64,000 nt of DNA from Bacillus sp. PAMC26568 (GTDB lineage: Bacteria; Bacillota; Bacilli; Bacillales; Bacillaceae). The notes under the pieces are model-generated. The model searched no databases and was not told where the DNA came from. It worked only from the letters and a program-made list of their open reading frames with translations. Each line of letters opens with the position of its first letter. The stretch's first letter is position 1. Shown piece after piece: positions 17,097 to 26,692 of this stretch. The stretch is from positions 2,480,001 through 2,544,000 of the forward strand of contig NZ_CP060137.1 in assembly GCF_014235785.1 (NCBI RefSeq). Reading direction: 5' to 3'. The position numbers and the translations under genes were made by a program.

Positions 17097-18383
17097 TTAC
17101 TTCGGTACGACTTGACAGACTGAAAATAAATTCTCATCTATCATTTCATTCAGCGTATGATGGATATCGTCATTTGTCAATTTTTCAAGAGTTGGGACGA
17201 CATCAAATAAGTTCATTTCGTTAAAAGAATAGCGTGTAAACTGGTTCGCAATATATTCAGGAGAATTAATAGCCCGTAAAAAGGACCCGATTTTCTTTTT
17301 CTTGGCATTTTCTAATCGATTAGCAGGTATGCCGTCTCGTTTTGCTTGAAGCAAAGTACTTTTAATCTCTTCAGCCAGCTGATCAGGCTGTTCTGTATCT
17401 CCTCCGATCATGGCAAACCCAAAGCCGCTCTCTTCCGTATAATCATAGCTGAATGTATCATCAATCAGCCCATTTTCATAAAGCTCCGTATATTTTTCAG
17501 AGCTTTTTCCAAATAGCATATCCAAGATAAGATTCATTGACAGTTCGTGTTTTAACAGTTCTTCTCCAGATCGGTCAGCCTGCTTTGCCTTTAATCCGAC
17601 TAAACACTTTGAAGATTGAACATTCATTTTCAATTTTTCGAGTGGTTTAGCTACTGCATCCGGTTCATTTATTTCAGCACGTTTAATCTCAGATTCAGGT
17701 TTAAACTCTTTTTTAGCCTGATTATCCCTGATCTGAGTCAATATTTTCTCCGGATCGATTGGCCCCACAACGAATAGCAGCATATTGCTCGGATGGTAAA
17801 AAGTATGGTAGCATTCGTAAAGCAAATCCTTCGTAATTTTGGAGATTGAATCAACAGTTCCAGCAATATCAATACCGACCGGATGCTTCTGGAACATATT
17901 TTGAATTAAGCCAAAATAGAGCCTCCAGTCAGGATTATCATCATACATATTAATTTCCTGGCCGATAATACCTTTTTCTTTTTCAACGGATTTTTCTGAA
18001 AAATATGGCTCCTGCACAAAATCAACAAGCGTTTCTAAGTTCTTTTCAACATTTGAAGTGCTTGAAAATAAATAAGCAGTTCGTGTAAAAGAAGTAAATG
18101 CATTTGATGAAGCACCTTGTTTGCTGAAATCCTGAAAGACATCCCCATCTTCTTTTTCAAATAGCTTATGCTCCAGAAAATGGGCAATCCCGTCTGGTAC
18201 AGCTATCATTTCGTTTCCATCAAGCGGAACAAACTGGTTGTCGATAGAACCATATTTAGTTGTAAAAGTTGCATATGTTTTATTGAATCCTTTTTTTGGA
18301 AGAACGTAAACATCAAGTCCATTTTCCATTTTTTCGTAGAAGAGTTCTTCTTGAAGCTGTTCAAACTTTATCGATTTTGTCAT
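17097..18383 (-). CDS. ymfH: M16-family zinc peptidase-like protein YmfH
   Basis: 428 residues, with the inverted zinc motif HFLEH near residue 69 and the distal glutamate in GQEINMYDDNPDW near 145, so the catalytic site appears complete. It pairs with YmfF, whose gene overlaps it by 4 nt (ATGA) and lacks the HxxEH motif. This is the usual active/inactive M16 pairing. The pair resembles peptide-processing proteases such as those of sporulation-killing or bacteriocin systems, but no such system is nearby and the substrate is unknown. No signal peptide is seen. Confidence 0.88.
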   Translation of the reverse strand: MTKSIKFEQLQEELFYEKMENGLDVYVLPKKGFNKTYATFTTKYGSIDNQFVPLDGNEMIAVPDGIAHFLEHKLFEKEDGDVFQDFSKQGASSNAFTSFTRTAYLFSSTSNVEKNLETLVDFVQEPYFSEKSVEKEKGIIGQEINMYDDNPDWRLYFGLIQNMFQKHPVGIDIAGTVDSISKITKDLLYECYHTFYHPSNMLLFVVGPIDPEKILTQIRDNQAKKEFKPESEIKRAEINEPDAVAKPLEKLKMNVQSSKCLVGLKAKQADRSGEELLKHELSMNLILDMLFGKSSEKYTELYENGLIDDTFSYDYTEESGFGFAMIGGDTEQPDQLAEEIKSTLLQAKRDGIPANRLENAKKKKIGSFLRAINSPEYIANQFTRYSFNEMNLFDVVPTLEKLTNDDIHHTLNEMIDENLFSVCQVVPK

Positions 18384-19663
18384 TGTTCACCCTCCATTCC
18401 TTTTAAGAAATAGATCGTATCAAGCTCAATTTTTTTGGCAGCAGCGATAATTTCATCTTTCGTTACCTTTTCTATGCCTTCCATGTATTTATCGAAAGGT
18501 TCATTCACATTCGAGATAACATTATGGTAAAGGACTTCAACAGACCCGTAAGATGTATCAATTGTTTCCAGTAATTGATTTTTGATGACTGCTTTTGTCT
18601 GTTCGATTTCTTTATCAGTAAAATCTCCATTTTTCATGGCTTCGAGCTGTTCTTTGATAATCGTAACCGCGCGTTCATAATTCGCAAATTCAATTCCTGA
18701 CATAACCATCAGCAGTCCTTTATGACTTTCGATTCTTGAAGCTGCGTAGTATGCCAGGCTTTCTTTTTCACGGACGTTTATGAAAAGCTTAGAATGAGAA
18801 AATCCGCCAAAAATACCATTGAACACTTGAAGAGCGTAATAAGCCGGGTCTCCATATGTGCAGTTTGTTCGATATCCTATGTTAAGTTTCCCTTGCTTTA
18901 CATCCTGATCTTCAATTACTTCGTTAGGCTGTTTAATCTCCCTTTCAGTGATCGATTGCTCCACACTTTGATGAGAATTTTCAGAAAAACTGAAAAACGT
19001 CTTTGTGTATTCGCTCACTTCATTAGCTGACACATCACCAACTACATATAAATCCATTTTGTCTTCTTTTAGAGCTTTTTTATAATATTCATATAAGCTT
19101 GCTGGCGTAATTTGTTCAAGATGATCAATCTCCCCGTTTACATGGAGTCGATACGGTTCATCTTTGCACATTTCTTGCACAAGTCTTAAATTTGAATATC
19201 TCATTTTATCATCATAAACCGCTTGAATCCGCTGTTTTAGTGTTCTTTTCTCCTGATTAATGATTTCGTCCGGAAAGGACTCATCTTTTATCACCGGAGA
19301 AAGGATTATGTCTGAGAGCAGTTTCAGTGCTTTTTCCAGCAATGGGGTTTGATCAGACAAAAAACGTTCATTTGCCACCTCAATCCGGATGGAAATGATG
19401 TGATGATCGCCTTTTTTCGATAAATCAACAAATAATGTTGCACCGTAAAGTTCATCTAGATGCTTTCTTAATTCTGTGCTCGTTGGAAATGATTTAGTGC
19501 CCCGCTGCAATACGTAGGGAAGAAGTGCCCGGAATGTGACATCCTCCTCATTTAATGGTGCGAGCATCTTAAACACGAGTGAGTTCGTTTTAAATTTATT
19601 CGTTTGCACCGTGTGTAAAGTTAATCCATTGATTGTTTCAATTTGTTCTTTTAAAAACTCCAT
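18380..19663 (-). CDS. ymfF: M16-family peptidase-like protein YmfF, catalytic motif absent
   Basis: 427 residues with the M16 fold (LPYVLQRGTKSFPTSTELRK at the place where HxxEH would stand). Neither the zinc histidines nor the catalytic glutamate are present, so it is probably a non-catalytic partner of YmfH. The ATG at 19663 follows AAGGAGGG. It is the first gene of the ymfF-ymfH pair, with an extended -10 promoter about 80 nt upstream. Confidence 0.88.
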   Translation of the reverse strand: MEFLKEQIETINGLTLHTVQTNKFKTNSLVFKMLAPLNEEDVTFRALLPYVLQRGTKSFPTSTELRKHLDELYGATLFVDLSKKGDHHIISIRIEVANERFLSDQTPLLEKALKLLSDIILSPVIKDESFPDEIINQEKRTLKQRIQAVYDDKMRYSNLRLVQEMCKDEPYRLHVNGEIDHLEQITPASLYEYYKKALKEDKMDLYVVGDVSANEVSEYTKTFFSFSENSHQSVEQSITEREIKQPNEVIEDQDVKQGKLNIGYRTNCTYGDPAYYALQVFNGIFGGFSHSKLFINVREKESLAYYAASRIESHKGLLMVMSGIEFANYERAVTIIKEQLEAMKNGDFTDKEIEQTKAVIKNQLLETIDTSYGSVEVLYHNVISNVNEPFDKYMEGIEKVTKDEIIAAAKKIELDTIYFLKGMEGEQ

Positions 19664-19739
19664 GGTGACCCTCCTTGCGAAAACAGATTGTTTTTATTTT
19701 TTCCTGTTTTATATTTTAGCGTATGGATACATTCTAGTA

Positions 19740-19768
19740 ATTATATCAACTTTAGGATAATTAAGGAA
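19740..19768 (-). promoter_or_regulatory. Extended -10 promoter of ymfF-ymfH
   Basis: Minus-strand TGA-TATAAT (-10 at 19740-19745) with a 17-bp spacer to a poor -35 (TTCCTT, 19763-19768). The TGn extension compensates for the weak -35. Confidence 0.5.
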
Positions 19769-19823
19769 ATGTTATGCAAAATCAAATATGAAAAGACGCA
19801 AAACTTTCACTGCGCCATTCGCA

Positions 19824-20754
19824 TTAAGCCGGTTTCTCTTCCTTTGTAGGCTTTATGAAAAAAAGGACAACGAATACTGCTAAAAGGGTGCCACCAGCTG
19901 AAACATTATTAACAAGATGATCTCCAATCGACATGATGTAAGCATAAACCGGCGGTCCGGCAGCAAACACCAATAAAACGCATTGAGCTGCTTTATAAAC
20001 GCCTTTAATGCCATATTGCTTTTCTGGAGTGTCAGAAAGATAAAACAAAACTCCAAATAAGATAAACATGATAAAACAGCCAATGGCAAATATCGCATAC
20101 AGCCATCTGCCTTTTTCTTTAAAAATTGATTTAACGCAGCCCAGAAACTCTATAAATGACTGCTTTTCTTTTTCTTGCTTCGGAATTTTCACTAAAAAAA
20201 AGACAAGTGCTACACTGATGAAGCTGAAAAAAGGAATGAATCAAAATGGCAAAAACCAAATAAAGGATGCAAGAATAGGTCCGATGATCGGGCTCAGAAC
20301 TTTCCCTGCTGTATTTGCTGTCTCGATCAGACCAAGACCTGAACTTACTTCTTTATTTTTCTCAGACATATCTCCGATTAGAGGTATGACGACAGAAGCG
20401 GCACCAGCTGAGCCAATTCCCTGCAGAACACGTCCAAGCAAGATGATCATGAAAGGATTCTCCATTGTCCATGAGGCCCATCCTGATACCGCTCCGCCGG
20501 AACCGGCAATCAGCAGGCATGGCACCATCACAATTTTTCTGCCGAAACGGTCAGATAGATAGTCTGTAACAGGAATAAGCAAAATAGCGACAACAGAATA
20601 AACGGTAATAATGAGAGACACTTGAAAGGAAGAGATCCCTATTTGTTTCTCAATTAAGAGCAAAACAGGAATTAACATTGAATTACCTAATGACATCACT
20701 AATGGTACGGATGACAATGCAATTAGATCAAGCTGCTTTTTTTTGCACCCATGC
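19824..20754 (-). pseudogene. ymfD: Broken MFS drug/siderophore transporter gene (YmfD-like)
   Basis: The open parts (20241-20717 and 19824-20192) read as one MFS protein, but with lesions. First, the ATG near 20752, which has AGGTGA upstream, is out of frame with the body (KKQLDLIALSSVPLV). An A8 run on the minus strand at 20737-20744 would need one extra A, or two fewer, to restore the frame. Second, an in-frame TGA at 20241-20243 follows FIWFLPF and is followed in the same frame by FIPFFSFISVALVFF. Third, the total is about 300 residues, short for a 12-helix transporter of around 400, and the C-terminal part aligns poorly by eye. Membrane helices and the motif DYLSDRFGRK are clear. The locus position matches B. 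subtilis ymfD, a bacillibactin exporter. Confidence 0.8.
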
Positions 20755-20925
20755 TGTTCACCTATGTTTCATATTTTCTTGCAATGTTAAAATTTTGCCT
20801 CCAAAATAACAAAACTATGCGCTGACCTTGAATCTCCAAATAGACGAAGAAGAGAATAATTCTTAGAACAAAATCACATGCGCTGCACTTGAAGCAGATT
20901 AATTAACTTTTATTATCTATACAAC

Positions 20926-20970
20926 AAAAAAGCGGCCAATGCAGACTAACTAAAAGTCTGCATTGGCCGC
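20926..20970 (-). terminator. Strong terminator of the nucleoside ABC transporter operon
   Basis: Perfect 16-bp stem beginning GCGGCCAATGCAGACT with a 7-nt loop, followed by TTTTTTGTTG on the minus strand, just after the last permease gene. The remaining gap up to the MFS pseudogene (20755-20925) shows no clear gene. Confidence 0.93.
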
Positions 20971-20979
20971 AAATTAAAA

Positions 20980-21939
20980 TCAGCGTTTTCCTTTTTCATA
21001 CGGTGTGCCGAGTGCCCTTGGAGCATCTGCACGTCCAATAAATCCAGTTAAAGCTAATATTGTTAATACATATGGCGTAATTAACAAGTACATCGTCGGA
21101 ATACCTTCCAGAAGCGGGAGCTGTCCGCCTATTACACTTAATCCTTGAGCAAGACCGAAGAAAATCGCAGCTGCCATTGCACCCAGCGGATGCCACTTAC
21201 CGAAGATTAACGCAGCAAGTGCCATGAATCCTTGTCCGCTGATTGTAGCATGGCTGAAATCACGTGCAATGATTGTAGCATAAACAGCTCCGCCGACTCC
21301 TGCAAATGCACCGCTCAGAATGACTCCAATATAGCGCATTTTTACAACATTGATTCCCATTGTATCAGCAGCCATTGGATGCTCTCCGACTGATCTTATT
21401 CGAAGGCCAAATGGTGTTTTATACATAACAAACCAAACAGCAAATGCAACAATAATTGCAAGGTACGTTGTAATATAGCCATTTGAGAAAAATAATGGTC
21501 CAATAACCGGGATATCGCTCAATAACGGAATATCGATTTTATTAAAGCTTTCACTAATTCGATCTGTCTGGCCTTTTCCATAAAATAATTTGACAAGGAA
21601 AAGCGAAAGACCGATTGCCAAAAAGTTTATTGCTACTCCGCTTACAACCTGGTCGGCGCGAAACGTAATAGAAGCAACAGCATGCAGGACAGACAGCAAT
21701 GCTCCAGCAGCCATAGCAGCTAAAATTGAAATCCACGGTGTTGCACTGCCAAGTGTATCAGCAAATGATAAGTTAAAAACGATGGCAACGAAAGCTCCAA
21801 TGACCATTAATCCTTCAAGTCCAATATTGACGACCCCAGAACGTTCACTGAACATGCCTCCAAGTGCAGTGAAAATAAGCGGAGCTGCGACAAATAAAGC
21901 TGTAGGGATGATGAGTTCTAGCATATGAAGTAAGCTCAC
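20980..21939 (-). CDS. BMP-type nucleoside ABC transporter, second permease subunit
   Basis: 319 residues with about eight to nine hydrophobic helices, in the branched-chain/ribose-type permease family (NupQ/YufQ-like). The family hallmark FSERSGVVNIGLEGLMVIGA is near residue 30 and GVAINFLAIGLSLFLVK near 100. The GTG start at 21939 immediately follows the TAA of the preceding permease gene, with AGAGGGG six nt upstream, so translation is probably coupled. It works with the other permease, the duplicated ATPase and the lipoprotein; guanosine or another nucleoside is the likely substrate. Confidence 0.88.
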   Translation of the reverse strand: MSLLHMLELIIPTALFVAAPLIFTALGGMFSERSGVVNIGLEGLMVIGAFVAIVFNLSFADTLGSATPWISILAAMAAGALLSVLHAVASITFRADQVVSGVAINFLAIGLSLFLVKLFYGKGQTDRISESFNKIDIPLLSDIPVIGPLFFSNGYITTYLAIIVAFAVWFVMYKTPFGLRIRSVGEHPMAADTMGINVVKMRYIGVILSGAFAGVGGAVYATIIARDFSHATISGQGFMALAALIFGKWHPLGAMAAAIFFGLAQGLSVIGGQLPLLEGIPTMYLLITPYVLTILALTGFIGRADAPRALGTPYEKGKR

Positions 21940-22986
21940 TTATTTCCCCTCTTTCTTGAAACGAAGTAAAATCCAGCGAATGAAATAACTTGATGCTACA
22001 AATAGAATGATAAGGGCGATGACAATTTCAACAAGCTCGTAAGGCACTCCAGCCATAGAAGGCATGTTCAGCGCTCCTACTTTTAAACCGCCAAATAGAG
22101 CAGCGGCAAAGATAATGCCGAGAGCAGTATTTCCGCCTAAAAGCGCTACTGCGATACCATCAAATCCGACTCCGGTAAATCCGCCTTTTACAGATACATA
22201 TTGGAATGTGCCAAGTCCTTCCATTGCACCTGCTATTCCAGCAAAGGCTCCAGAGATGACCATTGAAAGGATAATGTTGCGGCTGACGTTCATTCCTGCG
22301 TATTGAGCCGCATCCTGGTTAAACCCAACTGACCGAAGCTCATAGCCTTTTGTCGTCTTTTCAAGGAGGAACCACATGACAAATGCTCCAATTAATGCAA
22401 GGAAAATCCCATAATGCATTCTAGAATAATCCGTCATTGTCTGGAAGAATTCTGAGCTTAAGGAAGCTGAAGGGAAAATATTTTCTGATTTATCCCCTTT
22501 ATCAGATAAAACATATTGAATTAAATGATTCGTTAAATATAAGGCAATGTAATTCATCATGATTGTAACAATAACTTCATGAACTTTAAATTTCGCTTTT
22601 AATAATCCTGGGATGAATCCCCAGAGAGCTCCTGCCACTGCAGCTACTGCAATCGCAAGCGGCAGATGAATGATCTTTGGAAGTTCAAACGCTACGCCAA
22701 CCCATACAGCTGCAAACCATCCTACGATCAGCTGCCCTTCAACCCCGATGTTAAAGAGGCCTGTACGAAATGCAAATGCTACAGCAAGTCCAGCAAAAAT
22801 ATATGGCGTTAACTGACGGATCGTTTCCCCGATATAGTAGGACTCTCCAAAAATTCCACTCCAGAGTGCCGAATAACCTGCAATTGGGTCGTAACCTGTA
22901 ATAAGCATAATAATTGCACCGCAAATTAACCCTAGCAACACAGCAATAACGGGTACAATAATATTAAAATAACGTGCTATTTTCAT
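21940..22986 (-). CDS. BMP-type nucleoside ABC transporter, first permease subunit
   Basis: 348 residues, NupP/YufP-like permease. It has an N-terminal helix (residues 7-30), FRTGLFNIGVEGQLIVG near 73, and MMNYIALYLTNHLIQ near 143. The C-terminal GSSYFIRW-like end is basic (LLRFKKEGK). The ATG overlaps the stop of the ATPase gene by 4 nt (ATGA). Its own stop abuts the next permease start, so the three genes are tightly packed. Confidence 0.88.
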   Translation of the reverse strand: MKIARYFNIIVPVIAVLLGLICGAIIMLITGYDPIAGYSALWSGIFGESYYIGETIRQLTPYIFAGLAVAFAFRTGLFNIGVEGQLIVGWFAAVWVGVAFELPKIIHLPLAIAVAAVAGALWGFIPGLLKAKFKVHEVIVTIMMNYIALYLTNHLIQYVLSDKGDKSENIFPSASLSSEFFQTMTDYSRMHYGIFLALIGAFVMWFLLEKTTKGYELRSVGFNQDAAQYAGMNVSRNIILSMVISGAFAGIAGAMEGLGTFQYVSVKGGFTGVGFDGIAVALLGGNTALGIIFAAALFGGLKVGALNMPSMAGVPYELVEIVIALIILFVASSYFIRWILLRFKKEGK

Positions 22987-24515
22987 GATGTTGCACCTGC
23001 TTCCTTGCGGCTGCTTCCTGCCATAAGCAAACCAAGCTCCTGCTCTGTTGTTTCTTTTGGATTCACAATTGCAACGATTTTCCCTTCATATATAACCGCA
23101 ATCCGGTCGCTGACATTCATTATTTCTTCCAGTTCAAATGAAATAAGAAGAACGGCTTTCCCTTTATCTCTTTGCTCAATTAAACGTCTGTGAATAAATT
23201 CAATTGCCCCTACATCAAGACCTCTAGTGGGCTGAGCAGCGATCAATAGATCAGGATCTCTGTCAACTTCGCGTCCAATAATAGCTTTTTGCTGATTTCC
23301 CCCTGATAAAGCGCGGGCAAGCGTAGAACTGCTAGGAGTTCGCACATCAAATTCTTTAATCAGCTTTTCTGCTTTTTCATAAATTGCTTTGAAATTCAGG
23401 ACACCATTTTTTGAAAACGGTTTTTTATAATATGTTTGTAATACCATGTTTTCTCCTACTGGAAAATCCAGCACTAATCCATGCTTGTGGCGATCCTGTG
23501 GAATATGGCCAACTCCGGCTTCTGTGATGCTGCGAGGACGCTGATTGCTGATATCCTTTCCGTTCAAAAGAATCGATCCTGATTCTGAACTCATCAAACC
23601 CGTAATAGCCTCAATTAATTCTGACTGACCGTTTCCATCCACACCTGCAATACCGACAATTTCACCAGCTTTAACAGATAAATTCAAAGAATCAATCACT
23701 GTCACATTGCGGCTGTCCTTCACTACAAGATTATCAATCTTCAGAACTTCTTCTTTAGGATGAGCTTCCATTTTCTCAGTAGTAAAAAGAACCTCTCTTC
23801 CAACCATCAGTGCTGCAAGCTCGTTCGGATTTGTCTCAGCAACATTAACAGTTCCGATGCCTTCTCCTTTTCGGATTACCGTTACACGGTCACACACTTC
23901 CATGATTTCCTTTAATTTATGAGTAATCAAAATAATTGATTTGCCCTCTTTAATTAATGCTTTCATAATCGTGATCAATTCTTTTATTTCTTGAGGTGTC
24001 AGCACAGCGGTAGGTTCATCAAATATTAAAATTTCAGCTCCGCGATAGAGTGTTTTCAGTATTTCCACACGCTGCTGCATTCCTACAGAAATGTCGCTGA
24101 TTTTAGCAGAAGGGTTCACAGCAAGTCCATACTTTTCCGAAATTTCCTTTACTTGCTTCTCTGCATCCTTCAAATTGATTTTTCCAGTTTTAGTAGGTTC
24201 ATTTCCTAGAATAATATTTTCTGTAACAGTAAAATTGTTGACAAGCATGAAATGTTGGTGTACCATACCAATTCCTAGATCATTTGCGATGTTTGGATTT
24301 GTTATATTAACAGCATTTCCCTTTACACGTATCTCGCCTTTTTCAGGCTGATATAAACCGAATAAAACGTTCATTAACGTCGATTTCCCTGCACCATTTT
24401 CACCAAGAAGCGCATGAATTTCACCCTTCTTTACTTGAAGGTTAATATTATCATTTGCGACGATTCCCGGGAATTCTTTGCGGATTCCGAGCATTTCAAT
24501 TACATATTCCAACAT
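22983..24515 (-). CDS. BMP-type nucleoside ABC transporter, duplicated ATP-binding protein
   Basis: Tandem ATPase of the sugar/nucleoside importer type (RbsA/NupO-like), 510 residues. First half: Walker A LLGENGAGKST near residue 39 and signature ISVGMQQRVEIL near 140. Second half: the degenerate Walker A IAGVDGNGQSEL near 290 and signature ALSGGNQQKAIIG near 400. One canonical and one degenerate site is typical of the class. The start is the ATG at 24515, five nt after AAAGGAG; a GTG at 24521 falls within the ribosome-binding site. It is separated from the lipoprotein gene by a terminator. Confidence 0.9.
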   Translation of the reverse strand: MLEYVIEMLGIRKEFPGIVANDNINLQVKKGEIHALLGENGAGKSTLMNVLFGLYQPEKGEIRVKGNAVNITNPNIANDLGIGMVHQHFMLVNNFTVTENIILGNEPTKTGKINLKDAEKQVKEISEKYGLAVNPSAKISDISVGMQQRVEILKTLYRGAEILIFDEPTAVLTPQEIKELITIMKALIKEGKSIILITHKLKEIMEVCDRVTVIRKGEGIGTVNVAETNPNELAALMVGREVLFTTEKMEAHPKEEVLKIDNLVVKDSRNVTVIDSLNLSVKAGEIVGIAGVDGNGQSELIEAITGLMSSESGSILLNGKDISNQRPRSITEAGVGHIPQDRHKHGLVLDFPVGENMVLQTYYKKPFSKNGVLNFKAIYEKAEKLIKEFDVRTPSSSTLARALSGGNQQKAIIGREVDRDPDLLIAAQPTRGLDVGAIEFIHRRLIEQRDKGKAVLLISFELEEIMNVSDRIAVIYEGKIVAIVNPKETTEQELGLLMAGSSRKEAGATS

Positions 24516-24719
24516 GATCACTCCTTTTTCCTGAAGCTCATTGATGATTAAGATGATAGATGTTAGGAAATTTTATTTTGTATTATATAAATTATTTAAT
24601 TGACTCCCTTTATACTTTTAAAATCACCAACTAAAAATCTATAATCTGCACTGTTTTCATATGCAAAATGGCCTATCTTTTGTTTATAGACTTTTAGTCA
24701 GGCGACTTTTCAGGCTAAT

Positions 24720-24747
24720 AAAAAGGCTAGTTCTTCCTAGCCTTTTT
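24720..24747 (-). terminator. Terminator between the BMP lipoprotein gene and its ATPase gene
   Basis: Perfect 11-bp stem AAAAAGGCTAG/CTAGCCTTTTT with a 6-nt loop, ending in a T tract on the minus strand. As it lies inside the transporter locus, it probably lowers ATPase and permease expression relative to the binding protein. The rest of the 253-nt gap (24516-24768) has no gene. Confidence 0.88.
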
Positions 24748-24768
24748 ATCAGTAATATGTTTTAAAAC

Positions 24769-25821
24769 TTACTCGAATGGTACTTTGATTTCACCGTCGA
24801 TGATTTTTTGTTTAAATTCATCAATTTTAGCAATAACGTCTTCAGAAAGATTATCTTGTGTAGGAGCAATGCCTACACCGTTTTCTTTAAGACCGTACTC
24901 AATGATTTCTCCGCCAGGGAAGTCGCCATCTTTACCTTTTTCGGCTAAGTCTTTAACTGCTACATCTACGCCTTTTACCATAGAAGTTAATGTTACGTTG
25001 AAGCCATCACCTTCACCAAGCTCGTGCTGATCACGGTCAACACCGATAACCCATACATCTTTACTTGCATCTTTTGTTTTCAAATCAACAGCTGCAGTGA
25101 ATACGCCGTTTCCAGCTCCGCCTGCTGCGTGATAAATAACGTCTGCACCTTGACCATACATGATTTCAGCTACTTGCTGACCTTTAGCTGCATCACTGAA
25201 CGTACCAGCGTATTGAACGATTACTTCAGCATCAGGGTTTGCTGCTTTAACGCCTTCTACAAAACCAACTTCAAACTTCTTGATTAATGAGCCTTCGATT
25301 CCGCCAACAAATCCTACTTTGTTAGATTTTGTTGAAAGTCCAGCTGCAACACCTACTAGGAATGAGCCTTCGTGCTCTTTAAACGTAATGCTTGCTACGT
25401 TTGGCTTGTCTACTACACTGTCAACAATTGCAAAATTAGCATCTTTTTGCTGATCAGCAATTTTTGTAACAGCATCCGTCATTAAGTATCCGATACCGTA
25501 AACTAAGTCGAATTTTTGACGAACTAGTTTATTTAAGTTTGTTTCATAGTCTGCGTCACTTTGAGATTGAAGATAGTCAAATCCTCCAGTCCCTTTTTCA
25601 AGACCATTTTCCTCACCGAAAGACTGAATGCCTTCCCATGCAGATTGGTTGAATGATTTATCATCTACACCGCCTGTGTCTGTTACCATTGCAACTGAGT
25701 AGCCGTCTTTTTTGCTTCCACCTGCATTATCTTTATCTTCAGATGATCCGCAAGCGCTAAGCAATGTACCTGCAGCAAGAACTAGTGACAATGTTAATCC
25801 TAAACGTTTCTTCACTTTCAT
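24769..25821 (-). CDS. BMP family nucleoside-binding lipoprotein
   Basis: 350-residue substrate-binding lipoprotein (BmpA/PnrA/NupN-like). The N-terminal signal peptide ends in the lipobox LLSAC (cysteine near residue 24), followed by a Ser/Gly/Asp-rich linker. The ligand-binding core begins [20 protein letters not shown] near residue 43, the BMP hallmark, with later [13 protein letters not shown] and [12 protein letters not shown]. Family members bind purine nucleosides. The ATG at 25821 follows AGGGGG. It is the first gene of the transporter locus and lies next to a GntR regulator that may control it. Confidence 0.92.
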   Translation of the reverse strand: MKVKKRLGLTLSLVLAAGTLLSACGSSEDKDNAGGSKKDGYSVAMVTDTGGVDDKSFNQSAWEGIQSFGEENGLEKGTGGFDYLQSQSDADYETNLNKLVRQKFDLVYGIGYLMTDAVTKIADQQKDANFAIVDSVVDKPNVASITFKEHEGSFLVGVAAGLSTKSNKVGFVGGIEGSLIKKFEVGFVEGVKAANPDAEVIVQYAGTFSDAAKGQQVAEIMYGQGADVIYHAAGGAGNGVFTAAVDLKTKDASKDVWVIGVDRDQHELGEGDGFNVTLTSMVKGVDVAVKDLAEKGKDGDFPGGEIIEYGLKENGVGIAPTQDNLSEDVIAKIDEFKQKIIDGEIKVPFE

Positions 25822-25886
25822 TTTCCCCCTAAAATTAATATGAAATGATTGGTTTATAAGAGCCTATGTCCAAAACACCTTCGTCC

Positions 25887-25913
25887 TTTGAACCACCTCC
25901 TTATGGTTTCAAA
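25887..25913 (-). other. Inverted repeat between ymfC and the BMP lipoprotein gene
   Basis: TTTGAAACCA/TGGTTCAAA (one bulge) around an 8-nt loop that contains AGGAGG on the minus strand. It has no T run, so it is not an ordinary terminator. It lies about 65 nt before the lipoprotein start codon. Confidence 0.4.
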
Positions 25914-25919
25914 CATTTA

Positions 25920-26645
25920 TTACAAGCGCTTTCTTACAACATGGAAACTAAACTGATCAGCGCGGAAGTAATTCAGTGAATATAAAACAGGCTGGTCTTT
26001 TTCATCAAAATGCATTTGTTTTAAACATAAAAGTGCGGTTTCAGGATCACATTCAAGAATTGGAGAAATCTTTTCGTGGTATCCGATTGGCTCTATATGT
26101 GTGACAGCATACGAAATATAGCGCCCTGCTTCATCCTGCAGCAATTCAAACAATGATTCTTGCTCATGAATAAATGACTGCGGCAGTATATGTCTTGGAA
26201 TCTTGTCCAAGCAGTAGACGACAGGCTTGCCGTTTGCTGTTCTGACACGTTCAAGCAAGAAAATATCATCACTTGCCTGGCATTTAAAACGTTTTACATC
26301 TTCTTCTGTTGGGCTGTTTACTTGAGAGGATAAAAAGATGGTTCCAGGAACCATGTTTGCCTGTTCAATCATTTCTGTTACACTATTCAGCTGTTCAATT
26401 CCAGATGTGAAGAGCGGTTTGGAGTTAATGAAAGTTCCTACGCCATGGCGGCGGATGATAACGTTCTCTTCTTCAAGTATGCGTAATGCTTCTCTCAATG
26501 TTGCACGGCTTACCCCTAGCTTCTTTGAAAGTTCAAACTCAGAAGGAAGTTTTTCTTTCTCAACATAAATACCATTCTCAATATCTTTTTTAATTTTATC
26601 AATAACTTGTAAGTATAAATGACGGTTATCTATTTTTATGGTCAT
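25920..26645 (-). CDS. ymfC: GntR/HutC-family transcriptional regulator YmfC
   Basis: 241 residues: N-terminal winged helix-turn-helix (about 8-75, [20 protein letters not shown] and [12 protein letters not shown]) and a UTRA ligand-binding domain (about 90-235, [16 protein letters not shown]). Start at the ATG at 26645 ([13 protein letters not shown]), six nt after CGGAGG; the frame open to 26687 lies over an operator-like palindrome. It sits between spoIIIE and the BMP transporter genes in the same orientation, so it may regulate that transporter and itself. The effector is unknown. Confidence 0.88.
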   Translation of the reverse strand: MTIKIDNRHLYLQVIDKIKKDIENGIYVEKEKLPSEFELSKKLGVSRATLREALRILEEENVIIRRHGVGTFINSKPLFTSGIEQLNSVTEMIEQANMVPGTIFLSSQVNSPTEEDVKRFKCQASDDIFLLERVRTANGKPVVYCLDKIPRHILPQSFIHEQESLFELLQDEAGRYISYAVTHIEPIGYHEKISPILECDPETALLCLKQMHFDEKDQPVLYSLNYFRADQFSFHVVRKRL

Positions 26646-26678
26646 ATTTTGCCTCCGTCTAATCGTTTCAATCCAGAG

Positions 26679-26692
26679 ATCAGACATCTGAT
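26679..26692. promoter_or_regulatory. Palindrome upstream of ymfC, candidate operator
   Basis: ATCAGA-CA-TCTGAT, perfect 6-bp arms, about 35 bp before the ymfC ATG and just downstream of AT-rich -10-like sequence (TATATTATT near 26718-26727). The position suits autoregulation by the GntR protein. No second copy was found near the BMP gene by eye. Confidence 0.35.

Noticed and set aside
17097-19663. Bacteriocin or sporulation-killing system built around the M16 pair
   Set aside because: No small precursor peptide, radical-SAM enzyme or immunity gene is nearby, and the pair is a conserved part of the Bacillus chromosome.
20755-20925. Fur box in the upstream region of the MFS pseudogene
   Set aside because: An AGAATAATTCT palindrome is present (near 20852) but the match to a 19-bp Fur box is too weak to claim.
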